Shown here: positions 56,620-64,000 of the stretch, one piece after another
How the letters are laid out: every line of letters begins with the position of its first letter
Numbering within the stretch: position 1 is the stretch's first letter
NCBI GenBank assembly: GCA_006503475.1
Contig: RSEH01000202.1
Coordinates: 1 to 64,000 of the forward strand
Direction: 5' to 3'
Length of the DNA stretch: 64,000 nt
Source of the DNA: Stentor roeselii
Lineage: Eukaryota > Ciliophora > Heterotrichea > Heterotrichida > Stentoridae
The notes under the pieces: model-generated
Told to the model about the DNA's origin: nothing
What the model saw: the letters and a program-made list of their open reading frames with translations, nothing else
The model's database searches: none
Program-made: the position numbers and the translations under genes

Positions 56620-58089
56620 ATGAAAAGAATACGAATTGACAAAGTTAAAAACTTCAGATTTAACTCGAATTCACGACCAAGGACCTCGAAAAATCATTCA
56701 AATAGTCGAAGTCCGAAACATTCTACTGGAATTTTCACGAAAATCAACTTGATCAACCCTCAGCTTCGTTCAACTCGCAATGAAGGAATCATTTCAAATA
56801 AAAACCGAAAAATTTTTAACTTTTTTCCAGAGTCACCGAAAAAGGCTTCACTTTTGAGAACTTCTACGCATTCAAAAAGAACGAAATTGTTGACAAGTAA
56901 AGAAAAACTATTGAATAACTCTGAACCGATGATTGACTTGAAGTTAGGAATTCCTTTACCTCAATTTTTAAAGACTCATAAAGCAGAATTGCTTGATTGT
57001 GAGATGTCGGAAGTACTTAATTATAGAAAAATTTACTTTTGGGGACAGTTACAGGTAAAGATGCAGAGAACTGCGAAATATAAGAAATTTGATGATGAAA
57101 ACGGGAATTTGATACTTTTTAAACATGACCATATCGCCTTTCGATATGAAATCGTGAAAATTTTAGGATTTGGAAGCTTCGGGCAGGTCTGTGAGTGCAT
57201 CGATCATAAAGACGATTTAAAAGTCGCAGTGAAAATCGTTAAAAGTGCGAATAACTTCAAGGTACAGGCAGAATCTGAAATAAAAATCTTGAAGTTTATC
57301 TCAGAAACCAGTAAAAATCTTCCAGTGATCTGCATGAAAGAGTCATTTTCGTTCAGGGGACACGTTTGCATCGTCATGGAACTACTCGGGCAGAACTTAT
57401 ACGAACTTCAACAGTCAAAAAATTTTAGCAAATTTTCTCCGAATTTGTTAAAAACTTTTGCCGTTCAAATTTTAAATGCTTTGAAATTTTTTCATGAGTT
57501 TAAAATCATTCATTGTGACTTGAAACTTGAGAATATTTTACTTTCCAGAAATGAAAAAAACTCTTTGAAAATTATTGATTTTGGATCTAGTTGCTTTGTT
57601 CATGAAAAGGTTTTCTCGTATATTCAGTCCAGGTATTACAGAGCCCCTGAAGTGGTGCTTAACTTGAATTATAACTGCGCGATCGACATTTGGAGCTTCG
57701 GGTGCATCATGGTTGAACTGGCCTCTGGAAAGCCTTTATTTCCTGCAGAGTGTGAAAGAGAATTACTTCAACTTATGATGCAGGTTAAGGGTAGAGTACC
57801 TGAAGAAATGCTTGAAAAATCAATAAAAAAAAACAAGTTTTTTTCTCAAGGGTTGATTTTACCTGATAAATACGGGAATATTCTTCAGCCAGGTAGTAAA
57901 AAACTTGAAGAAATCATTGAAGGTGAAACGATTTTCTTAGATTTTATTGAAGGGTGTCTTGAATGGGACCCTGCCTTTCGAATGACAGCGCAACAAGCCT
58001 TGGATCATCCTTGGTTGAGACAAGAGGAAAAGTCGAAAAAGGCGCAAATTCTGAAGTTATTGCGAAGAAGCAAGTTTTTTAAGAAGTAG
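56620..58089 (+). CDS. DYRK-family protein kinase
   Basis: 489 residues. A basic 150-residue head precedes the kinase domain (about 177-475). Text fits the DYRK2/4 branch: the DH-box-like stretch before the domain, GFGSFGQVCEC, VAVKIVK lysine, IIHCDLKLENILL (the HCDLK of DYRKs rather than HRDLK), IDFGSSCFVHE, then the activation loop YIQSRYYRAPEV whose first Tyr-x-Tyr-type tyrosine is autophosphorylated in DYRKs. The YxY pattern is here SYIQSRYYR, with the first tyrosine kept. C-lobe: DIWSFGCIMVEL and QQALDHPWLR. DYRKs phosphorylate Ser/Thr before Pro and govern cell polarity, growth and differentiation. The DHHC gene begins about 21 bases after the stop. Confidence 0.92.
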   Translation: MKRIRIDKVKNFRFNSNSRPRTSKNHSNSRSPKHSTGIFTKINLINPQLRSTRNEGIISNKNRKIFNFFPESPKKASLLRTSTHSKRTKLLTSKEKLLNNSEPMIDLKLGIPLPQFLKTHKAELLDCEMSEVLNYRKIYFWGQLQVKMQRTAKYKKFDDENGNLILFKHDHIAFRYEIVKILGFGSFGQVCECIDHKDDLKVAVKIVKSANNFKVQAESEIKILKFISETSKNLPVICMKESFSFRGHVCIVMELLGQNLYELQQSKNFSKFSPNLLKTFAVQILNALKFFHEFKIIHCDLKLENILLSRNEKNSLKIIDFGSSCFVHEKVFSYIQSRYYRAPEVVLNLNYNCAIDIWSFGCIMVELASGKPLFPAECERELLQLMMQVKGRVPEEMLEKSIKKNKFFSQGLILPDKYGNILQPGSKKLEEIIEGETIFLDFIEGCLEWDPAFRMTAQQALDHPWLRQEEKSKKAQILKLLRRSKFFKK

Positions 58090-58110
58090 ATGTATTTTCT
58101 CATAATTAAA

Positions 58111-59166
58111 ATGGCACGAACTGCTCCTTTGACTTTCAGAAAAGTACTGGGTAACTTTTTTGTACTTTTCGCTTTGGGAGTGATTTCTGTGATTTATTAC
58201 TCAGTGATGCAGGTTTATTATCCTCTTTGTTTTAGGACAAATCCTGGATTTTTTAAGGTTTGGGTACTGTTGGGAGTTTTTCATTACTTTTTTTTGATGC
58301 TTTTAGCGTGTTTTTTTAAGACTATGCTCACTGACCCTGGAACTGTTCCACCGTTATGGGGCTTTCATATGGGTGATTCCGAGACTAAGAGAAGAAGGTA
58401 CTGTTTAATGTGCCATGTCTTTAAACCAGAACGATGCCATCACTGTTCAGCCTGCAACCGCTGTGTCCTAAACATGGACCACCACTGCCGTAATACCTCC
58501 ATAGCCTGGATAAACAACTGCGTAGGTTTCTTCAACCGAAAGTACTTCATCCTTCTTCTTTTCAACATAGTAATCTGCACCTACCTAGTAATTTTCGCTC
58601 TTTTTTCAGTAGTCTCTTCTAAAACCTACTCCCTTCTACAAGACCATCGAATTCCATCATTCGAAGAAAGTTGTTTAATAGGAGCATTCACATTAAACAG
58701 TATCTTAAGTGTGACTCTTTCCTTTTTCTTCAAATTTCACTTAAAGCTGATCCTTTCAAACTCAACAACAATTGAAACAATGGACAAAAAAGTTCTAAAC
58801 AAAACGACCTTCAATCGAGGAACTAAAGAAAATTGGTTGCAAGTCTTCGGATCCAATCCTTGGCTTTGGTTTTTTCCAGTCTTCGGCAAGTCAGGAAAGC
58901 CTCTCGGCGACGGAGTCGTTTGGACTCTTCCAGGCTGCGTCGATACTGACGAGATCCCTGCAGACGAGGTGGAAAAGCGAAATAGTTCTACCTTTGAAGA
59001 ACAGAAGAAAAGAATTAGCGATGAGGAACTTATTAAGGAATTAAATACTGCTCCTGACTCGAATCGTCTTAGAATTGAATTGAAAAAACCTCTTAATGTA
59101 CATGCAAGTCTTATGAAAGGCAGGGAAAAGGTTTTTGAAGACTTGATTCAAAGTCCTGATGTTTGA
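58111..59166 (+). CDS. DHHC palmitoyltransferase with a 15-nt intron inside the catalytic motif
   Basis: Four membrane helices flank a cysteine-rich domain. The domain reads CLMCHVFKPERCHHCSACNRCVLNMDHHC. Read straight through, DHHC is followed by RNTSIAWINNCVG, but removing GTAATACCTCCATAG (58490-58504) restores DHHCPWINNCVG, the family standard, with no frame change. The cysteine of DHHC takes the acyl group and passes it to protein cysteines; likely substrates are at the Golgi or plasma membrane. The best start is MARTAPLTF at 58111, as an ATG at 58090 touches the previous stop. The C-terminal tail is charged. Spliced length is about 346 residues. The stop is TGA, with TAA two codons later. 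Confidence 0.92.
   Translation: MARTAPLTFRKVLGNFFVLFALGVISVIYYSVMQVYYPLCFRTNPGFFKVWVLLGVFHYFFLMLLACFFKTMLTDPGTVPPLWGFHMGDSETKRRRYCLMCHVFKPERCHHCSACNRCVLNMDHHCRNTSIAWINNCVGFFNRKYFILLLFNIVICTYLVIFALFSVVSSKTYSLLQDHRIPSFEESCLIGAFTLNSILSVTLSFFFKFHLKLILSNSTTIETMDKKVLNKTTFNRGTKENWLQVFGSNPWLWFFPVFGKSGKPLGDGVVWTLPGCVDTDEIPADEVEKRNSSTFEEQKKRISDEELIKELNTAPDSNRLRIELKKPLNVHASLMKGREKVFEDLIQSPDV
58490..58504 (+). other. 15-nt intron with no in-frame stop
   Basis: GTAATACCTCCATAG. It keeps the frame open if retained, so it is invisible to a plain frame search; its removal turns DHHCRNTSIAW into DHHCPW. Position 10 is C here, unlike the other introns. Confidence 0.88.
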
Positions 59167-59194
59167 ATTTAAATTATTTAATGATTTAGGATTG

Positions 59195-59605
59195 TTATGA
59201 TGTCGCGTTTGCTCTTTGGTATGGGTTGTAGTTGAAGATGTTTAGCTGAGTGTTTTTAAAACGGAAAAACATCACTTCTTGCCATTCTTGTGTTAGTGAA
59301 CAATAACTGCAGCAGGTGTGACATATGCAGTCTAGACAGTAGTTTCCTTCGATGTTTAGACGTTTTCGCAGGTTTGACCTGTTGTAGGCTAAACCGATGC
59401 AGCAGAACCATGTGCAGAAGTAAGCTCCTAGGTACTCTTGAGTCTCTGGGAAGATTAGTTTTGAGTTTAGGCATTGGATTATTGAACAGCTGAATGGAAC
59501 TAAACATGAAAAAGCGCACATACATGGGTTGTTGCAGCATTGGAACATTTTGATGGTCCAATTCTTTTGGGTGTTTGACATGATTATAAATTCATTGATA
59601 GCCAT
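59195..59605 (-). CDS. PLAC8 family cysteine-rich protein
   Basis: 136 residues from ATG 59605 (a second ATG at codon 9 is also possible). The protein is cysteine-rich with two hydrophobic segments. The C-terminal half has the PLAC8 signature: a hydrophobic CTWFCCIGLAYNR, RxxLRxxxNIEG, then YCLDCICHTCCSYCSLTQEWQEV, the Q-x-x-x-E ending of the family. Members include plant cadmium-resistance and fruit-weight proteins and animal PLAC8; they sit in membranes and have been linked to metal transport and cell-size control. Which applies here is unknown. It lies tail to tail with the DHHC gene, 28 bases apart. Confidence 0.85.
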   Translation of the reverse strand: MAINEFIIMSNTQKNWTIKMFQCCNNPCMCAFSCLVPFSCSIIQCLNSKLIFPETQEYLGAYFCTWFCCIGLAYNRSNLRKRLNIEGNYCLDCICHTCCSYCSLTQEWQEVMFFRFKNTQLNIFNYNPYQRANATS

Positions 59606-59937
59606 TTAGAAATTTGAATTTTTCGTATAAAAAACTGCTTTCACAGAACTCTCAGAAGGATTTAAATTTGATAGGCTAACTTTTTGGATATTAAATTAGG
59701 GGAATTAATAAAAATCTGGATATATACCAAAACTAAGAACACTTATAGTGAAAATGATTCCCAAAGCAATAAACAAACTCCTTCCAAATATTTCCAATGC
59801 AAATTAACTCCAAACCCGCATTAATCTAACCCAATCCACCCAATTCATTCCCAAACATCTCCCCAATCCCTAATTTCAAACCCGCCCCTTTTTCATATAA
59901 ACCAAAAAAACCCGATTTAAACCCCTTATAGTAAATA
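59606..59937. other. Divergent intergenic region, G-free right half
   Basis: 332 bases. From about 59770 the plus strand is C/A/T-rich and nearly free of G (59821-59880 has none) up to the start of the giant gene. It must carry both promoters. Confidence 0.6.
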
Positions 59938-62900
59938 ATGGAAGGTTCAAAAATTCCAGAGTTACTAGAGGATGTTCTCTCAGGAAGGCCTGAAGACCCT
60001 CAATCATTTAAAAACCTCGTGAACAAGTTTCACCAGGTCTTGAGAAGTAGTACAGAAAGAGTGAAAGAAGCCCAAACCTACTTTCAAAAATTCAAAGGTC
60101 GAATTCCCGAGGGCAATTTCAAATACTTTTCCGACTACCTCTCAAACGTTTCCCAGGTCAAGTCCCAAAAGCCTTCAATGGCTTGTTTGCACCTGGTCAA
60201 CGCATCAGTATCAAAGACTTCAAAGCTGTATAAGGCTATGTTGTCTTTAGAAATCAAAGAAAGTCTCTTGAAATGCAACGGTTTCAACTCAATCATCATG
60301 GCAGCGAAATCTCAGAAAATCATTGAATCCACTAACTTTGGCACTTTAGAAGCGAAGAGACTCCAATGCGCGCGGTTGATAGGAAACCTGAAATCAGCTC
60401 TTGGCATCAACTTGCAAAAAACTATGACCGCCTGGCAGGTAAAGGCCGGGCAAGACAAGCAGGACGTGAAGAGTCAAGTCAAGCAAGGACTTAGAGGGTT
60501 GGAGCGAAGACATACTATGAATCTTTATGAGAAAAAGGAGAAGGTGTTAAGGATTATCAAAGCGATATTGAAAGCTTCTCCGATTATTGAACAGACTGCC
60601 TTTTGGAGGTGGAAGTTTACGATGCAAGCTGCTAAGGATAAGGATAAGAGATTTAAACATGCGACTGAACTTAGTGAATTTATTTTGAAAAGTCGATTTA
60701 GGAGGGAAGGAATACAGGCACTGAAAATGAATGCTAGACCTTTGTGGGAAATTCATAAAGGTAAACTTTGGAAAGTTCTTAGAAGGGGAAGTCTTAGATG
60801 GTTTTATTCGCATAAACTTGCTTTTCATCATTGGAGTGGCTTGTTTGATTTCGAGGTCATTCATGAAGTGGAAGAGGAACAGACTCATACGAAAACTATG
60901 AAAATTGTGAAGAAAAGTCAAGAAACTCTTAGGTCTGGTAGAAGAGAACAGAAGAGTGATAAACCTCGAAGTGCTGATCGAGCTGAACGACAACAAAGTG
61001 GATCTTTGTATATTAAAGCTATACTTCGCAGTGTGTTTAAATATTCGCAGAACAGACTTGAAACTTTCTTTAGGAAATGGTCTCTTAGCACGTCATTCAA
61101 AAGTTTCGAAGACAAAAAACGCAGAGTTCAAAAGTTCATAGACATCCTTCACCAAGGTCTAAAGCCAAACATCTCAAAGTGTTTAGTAATGCCAGCAGAG
61201 CCAAAATCCCGAGAGCTAATCTTAACAAACGCCTTACTCGCAATCTGCAAAAACATAATCTTCGTAAAAAGCCGTCTTTTTAACAAGTGGGCACGAAGTA
61301 AGACTCCTCTTTCAGCAAGATACGAAGAGTTCCTCCTGCGTTGCCTAGCAAAGATTCCAAAGCAAAGTCTTCAAACATATTTTTCCAAATGGAAATCCAC
61401 TCCAAAGCACCTCGACGCTCCAAAGATGTTCGGGATGATCGCAGTCCTCCATCGAATATTTGCAAACAAAGGAAAGCGAGTGTTCCACCCGCCTTACATC
61501 GTGAAAGACGCAGATGAAATAATGAGAAGAACAATAAAAAAGATAAGGTCAATCATTCACAACTTATACGATTCAGCCTTTACACGTTGGCATTACCATA
61601 AAATCGCTTGTTACACCAGAGAAAAAGCTTGTGTCTTTTACAGAGCTTGTCAATTAGCAGCGAATCCTGTCAAAAACGCTTTTTCAAGATGGCGGGAAAA
61701 ACTTCATTCAAAGGATACTGTTAGAAGGACTCATGCGACTTCGAAACTGGTAAAGGTTCTTGATAAGGCCTTTCGAGGAAGGTTTAAAGCGGTTTTGTTT
61801 AAGAGCTACATGAAGACTAAACCGAAAAAGTTACTTTTTAGAGTTTTTAACTTTTATTCTAAGAAGTATTGTGATGAAACTAGAACTTCTTTTTATAGGT
61901 GGAAAGCTTTGAAAGAAGGAGGCGATGCGAATTCTTTGCAGATTTTACAGGATTCAGCGACTTTTAGCGTTATTAGACTGTGGACTAAAAGTATTCACTA
62001 TCGACTTAAAAGAGGGTTTTACGCTTTTATGAAAGATAATCGCCATGTTAAACTTATCCTTATCAGAGCTTTTATCACTTCTTGGAAATATAAAAAGTTT
62101 CAGGCTTGGGATAGACTTCGAGTCATAGGAAAAGCTTTTCATGATAAGTTCAAAGCGTTGAAGATGACAACAGCTCTTAAAAGAGCTGCTCGTAAACCTC
62201 AAGTCGTTGGATTTAAACAGTTTGTAGACGCTACTCCTATTAAAACAACTGTCACTAGTTTATTCAAACTTTTCTTGATACGCATGCAAAGAGCTTTGTT
62301 TCATCTGAAAATTAATGTCAACAATGTCGAGATCAGTGAAGTTAAAACAGTTACCAAAGGACTTAGGAAAAATATTAAGAATGAAAAACTTAGAAGTGCT
62401 CGAGCTGCTGGTAGAAGCTTTATTGAAATTTTGAAACAACTTCCTAAACGCACTTTGAATACTGCTGTTCGGAGAATGGCTATGGATCAGAAAAAACATA
62501 TGAAAGGAGCGATTAAGGCTATTTTAGCTGGATTTGTCATGAAACCGAAAGAAATTATGGCTAAGTGGTATAAGTTTATGCATGATTGTCGAAATGGAGA
62601 TGTCTTGGATCGAGTCAGGGCTGAAAAATTAAAGGCTTGCATGGTTCATTTGGTAAGTAGGAAAATTCGTGATAGCTATCAGAGGGTCACTGGTGATGGT
62701 AATAAAGTTAAGTCAGTGTTTAAGAGCTTGGTCAGAAGTCTCGAAAGGAAAACCAAGTCTTACCTCGACCTGTGGAAAGTTTTCATTACCAGATGCAAAA
62801 AAGGTGATTTGATGGACGCAATCCGTTCACAAAAGCTCAAACTACTTCTTCACAGTCTCGAAAAAAGAACCATGAAAGATGCCTCTCAAAGAATCCTCGG

Positions 62901-64000
62901 AGCAGGAGACAAAATCAAAGGATCACTAAAAAGCATCATTCGTCAAATCGAAAAAAGAACAAAAGAATCCATGAGACTTTGGTATCTTTTCACTCTTGAC
63001 TGTCGACACGGTAAGTTGATGAACGCCATCAAAAGTGAAAAACTTCGAAGTGCTTTGATGAAAGTGCCTTCCAGGACTATGAGAGATGCTTATCAAAGAG
63101 TGATTGGTGGAGGTGATAAAATCAAAGGAGCTGTTCGAACTTTAATCAGAAATGTCGAAAAAAGGTCAAAATCTGCTTATGAAATGTGGAAGGTTTATGT
63201 TAATAAATGTAAACAAGGGGCATTGATGGATGGTATTCGTTCTCAAAAGCTTAAAATTGTTCTTTCTGACATCGTTAAAAGAACTATCAGAGACGCTGAT
63301 CAGAGAATCCTTGGAGCTGGTGATAAGATATTAGGATCACTTAAAAATATTGTGAAACAAATTGAGAAAAAGACGAAGGAGTCTCTTAGGATTTGGAAGA
63401 TCTTTGTTGTTGACTGTAAAAATGGAAAATTGATGAATGCTGTCAAATCTGAAAGACTGAAATTCTGTTTAACGCGAGTACCTGCCAGAATTATGAGAGA
63501 TGGTTTACAAAGAGTAGTCGGCGGAGGTGATAAAATCAAAGGAGCTGTTCGAACTTTAATCAGAAATGTCGAAAAAAGGTCAAAATCTGCTTATGAAATG
63601 TGGAAGGTTTATGTTAACAAATGTAAACAAGGTGCACTGATGGATGGTATTCGTTCTCAAAAACTTAAAATTGTTCTTTCTGACATTGTCAAAAGAACTA
63701 TCAGAGACGCTGATCAGAGAATCCTTGGAGCTGGTGATAAGATATTAGGATCACTTAAAAATATTGTGAAACAAATTGAGAAAAAAACAAAAGAATCTCT
63801 TAGGCTCTGGAAGATCTTTGTTGTTGACTGTAAAAATGGAAGATTGATCAATGCTGTCAAATCTGAAAGACTGAAGTTCTGTTTAACCCGAGTACCTGCC
63901 AGAATAATGAGAGATGCTTTTCAAAGAGTAGTCGGCGGAGGTGATAAAATCAAAGGAGCTGTTCGAACCTTGATCAGAAATGTCGAAAAAAGGTCAAAAT
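59938..64000 (+). CDS. Giant Sfi1-like repeat protein, 3' end outside the window
   Basis: From ATG 59938 the frame stays open for at least 1354 codons and runs off the window. The whole length is helical and basic, and carries many short segments of the form hydrophobic-x-x-Trp-Lys/Arg: AFWRWKF, FFRKWSL, LFNKWAR, YFSKWKS, AFTRWHY, AFSRWRE, SFYRWKA, then SYLDLWKVF, SMRLWYLF, AYEMWKVY and SLRLWKIF. This is the signature of Sfi1-type centrin-binding helices. From about 62290 the protein turns regular, with 69-residue units. Sfi1-like giants bind centrin or spasmin and form calcium-driven contractile filaments in ciliates; that role is inferred here. Some 15-nt stretches (for example at 60768) look like introns but keep the frame either way. 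Nothing suggests an enzyme. Confidence 0.8.
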   Translation, partial: MEGSKIPELLEDVLSGRPEDPQSFKNLVNKFHQVLRSSTERVKEAQTYFQKFKGRIPEGNFKYFSDYLSNVSQVKSQKPSMACLHLVNASVSKTSKLYKAMLSLEIKESLLKCNGFNSIIMAAKSQKIIESTNFGTLEAKRLQCARLIGNLKSALGINLQKTMTAWQVKAGQDKQDVKSQVKQGLRGLERRHTMNLYEKKEKVLRIIKAILKASPIIEQTAFWRWKFTMQAAKDKDKRFKHATELSEFILKSRFRREGIQALKMNARPLWEIHKGKLWKVLRRGSLRWFYSHKLAFHHWSGLFDFEVIHEVEEEQTHTKTMKIVKKSQETLRSGRREQKSDKPRSADRAERQQSGSLYIKAILRSVFKYSQNRLETFFRKWSLSTSFKSFEDKKRRVQKFIDILHQGLKPNISKCLVMPAEPKSRELILTNALLAICKNIIFVKSRLFNKWARSKTPLSARYEEFLLRCLAKIPKQSLQTYFSKWKSTPKHLDAPKMFGMIAVLHRIFANKGKRVFHPPYIVKDADEIMRRTIKKIRSIIHNLYDSAFTRWHYHKIACYTREKACVFYRACQLAANPVKNAFSRWREKLHSKDTVRRTHATSKLVKVLDKAFRGRFKAVLFKSYMKTKPKKLLFRVFNFYSKKYCDETRTSFYRWKALKEGGDANSLQILQDSATFSVIRLWTKSIHYRLKRGFYAFMKDNRHVKLILIRAFITSWKYKKFQAWDRLRVIGKAFHDKFKALKMTTALKRAARKPQVVGFKQFVDATPIKTTVTSLFKLFLIRMQRALFHLKINVNNVEISEVKTVTKGLRKNIKNEKLRSARAAGRSFIEILKQLPKRTLNTAVRRMAMDQKKHMKGAIKAILAGFVMKPKEIMAKWYKFMHDCRNGDVLDRVRAEKLKACMVHLVSRKIRDSYQRVTGDGNKVKSVFKSLVRSLERKTKSYLDLWKVFITRCKKGDLMDAIRSQKLKLLLHSLEKRTMKDASQRILGAGDKIKGSLKSIIRQIEKRTKESMRLWYLFTLDCRHGKLMNAIKSEKLRSALMKVPSRTMRDAYQRVIGGGDKIKGAVRTLIRNVEKRSKSAYEMWKVYVNKCKQGALMDGIRSQKLKIVLSDIVKRTIRDADQRILGAGDKILGSLKNIVKQIEKKTKESLRIWKIFVVDCKNGKLMNAVKSERLKFCLTRVPARIMRDGLQRVVGGGDKIKGAVRTLIRNVEKRSKSAYEMWKVYVNKCKQGALMDGIRSQKLKIVLSDIVKRTIRDADQRILGAGDKILGSLKNIVKQIEKKTKESLRLWKIFVVDCKNGRLINAVKSERLKFCLTRVPARIMRDAFQRVVGGGDKIKGAVRTLIRNVEKRSK
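62293..64000 (+). repeat. 69-aa (207-bp) tandem repeat, arranged in 414-bp pairs
   Basis: Equivalent positions in the repeat (the K-x-K/G-S/A-hydrophobic motif of GDKIKGAV or GDKILGSL) fall at 62500, 62707, 62914 and 63121 and then, with alternating type, every 207 bases; the A-type copies recur at 63121, 63535 and 63949. The first units are diverged, the last two 414-bp pairs are about 95% identical by eye, and most differences are silent. Each unit ends with a Trp-Lys helix. Confidence 0.9.

Overview
The window looks like macronuclear DNA of a ciliate, most likely a heterotrich of the Stentor type. Three things point there. Several reading frames become continuous, or regain a conserved motif, only when a 15-nucleotide GT...AG intron is removed; introns this small are known from heterotrichs. 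TAA, TAG and TGA all end genes, so the standard code applies, unlike Blepharisma or Condylostoma. Motile-cilium and alveolate-type genes are present (SPEF2/CPC1, a CDPK, a DYRK kinase, DHHC and Rab6 proteins). The species call is inference.

Layout. Positions 1-13.8 kb are AT-rich and sparse. All genes there lie on the minus strand and encode WD40 propellers: a decayed WD40 gene (268-3448), a 655-residue propeller protein (4569-6536), and a 20-blade propeller (9812-12298) followed in another frame by a pseudokinase (8427-9857) that has no start codon of its own. From 13.8 kb to the end the DNA is packed with genes on both strands, often 10-30 bases apart: amino-acid transporter, bacterial-type adenylosuccinate lyase, FxP-motif protein, B-box/proline repeat protein, EF-hand protein, poly(A)-binding protein, RBM39-like factor, TSG101, TRIP12-like HECT ligase, a dead dual-specificity phosphatase, an RPA3-like protein, a probable dead Ulp1-type protease, SPEF2, Sec24, a DUF2804 protein, CDPK, three tandem acyl-CoA oxidases, a lipid-anchored protein, an MFS transporter, Rab6, DYRK, DHHC acyltransferase and a PLAC8 protein.

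The last 4 kb (59938 to the window edge) is one unbroken frame for a giant Sfi1-like protein. It has many F-x-x-W-K/R segments and, in its second half, 69-residue repeats that pair into 138-residue units. The window cuts it, so its end is unseen. It is the best candidate here for something special: a scaffold for centrin or spasmin, as expected in a contractile ciliate.

Functional themes: vesicle traffic (Sec24, Rab6, TSG101, DHHC), ubiquitin and SUMO-like pathways (TRIP12, Ulp1-like), RNA handling (PABP, RBM39-like), peroxisomal beta-oxidation (three oxidases, each with a PTS2 signal), cilia and cytoskeleton (SPEF2, FxP protein, giant Sfi1-like protein), and three catalytically dead enzyme homologues. 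The genes are not an operon; proximity reflects genome compaction. Upstream regions carry a clear compositional mark: the sense strand is almost free of G just before many start codons.
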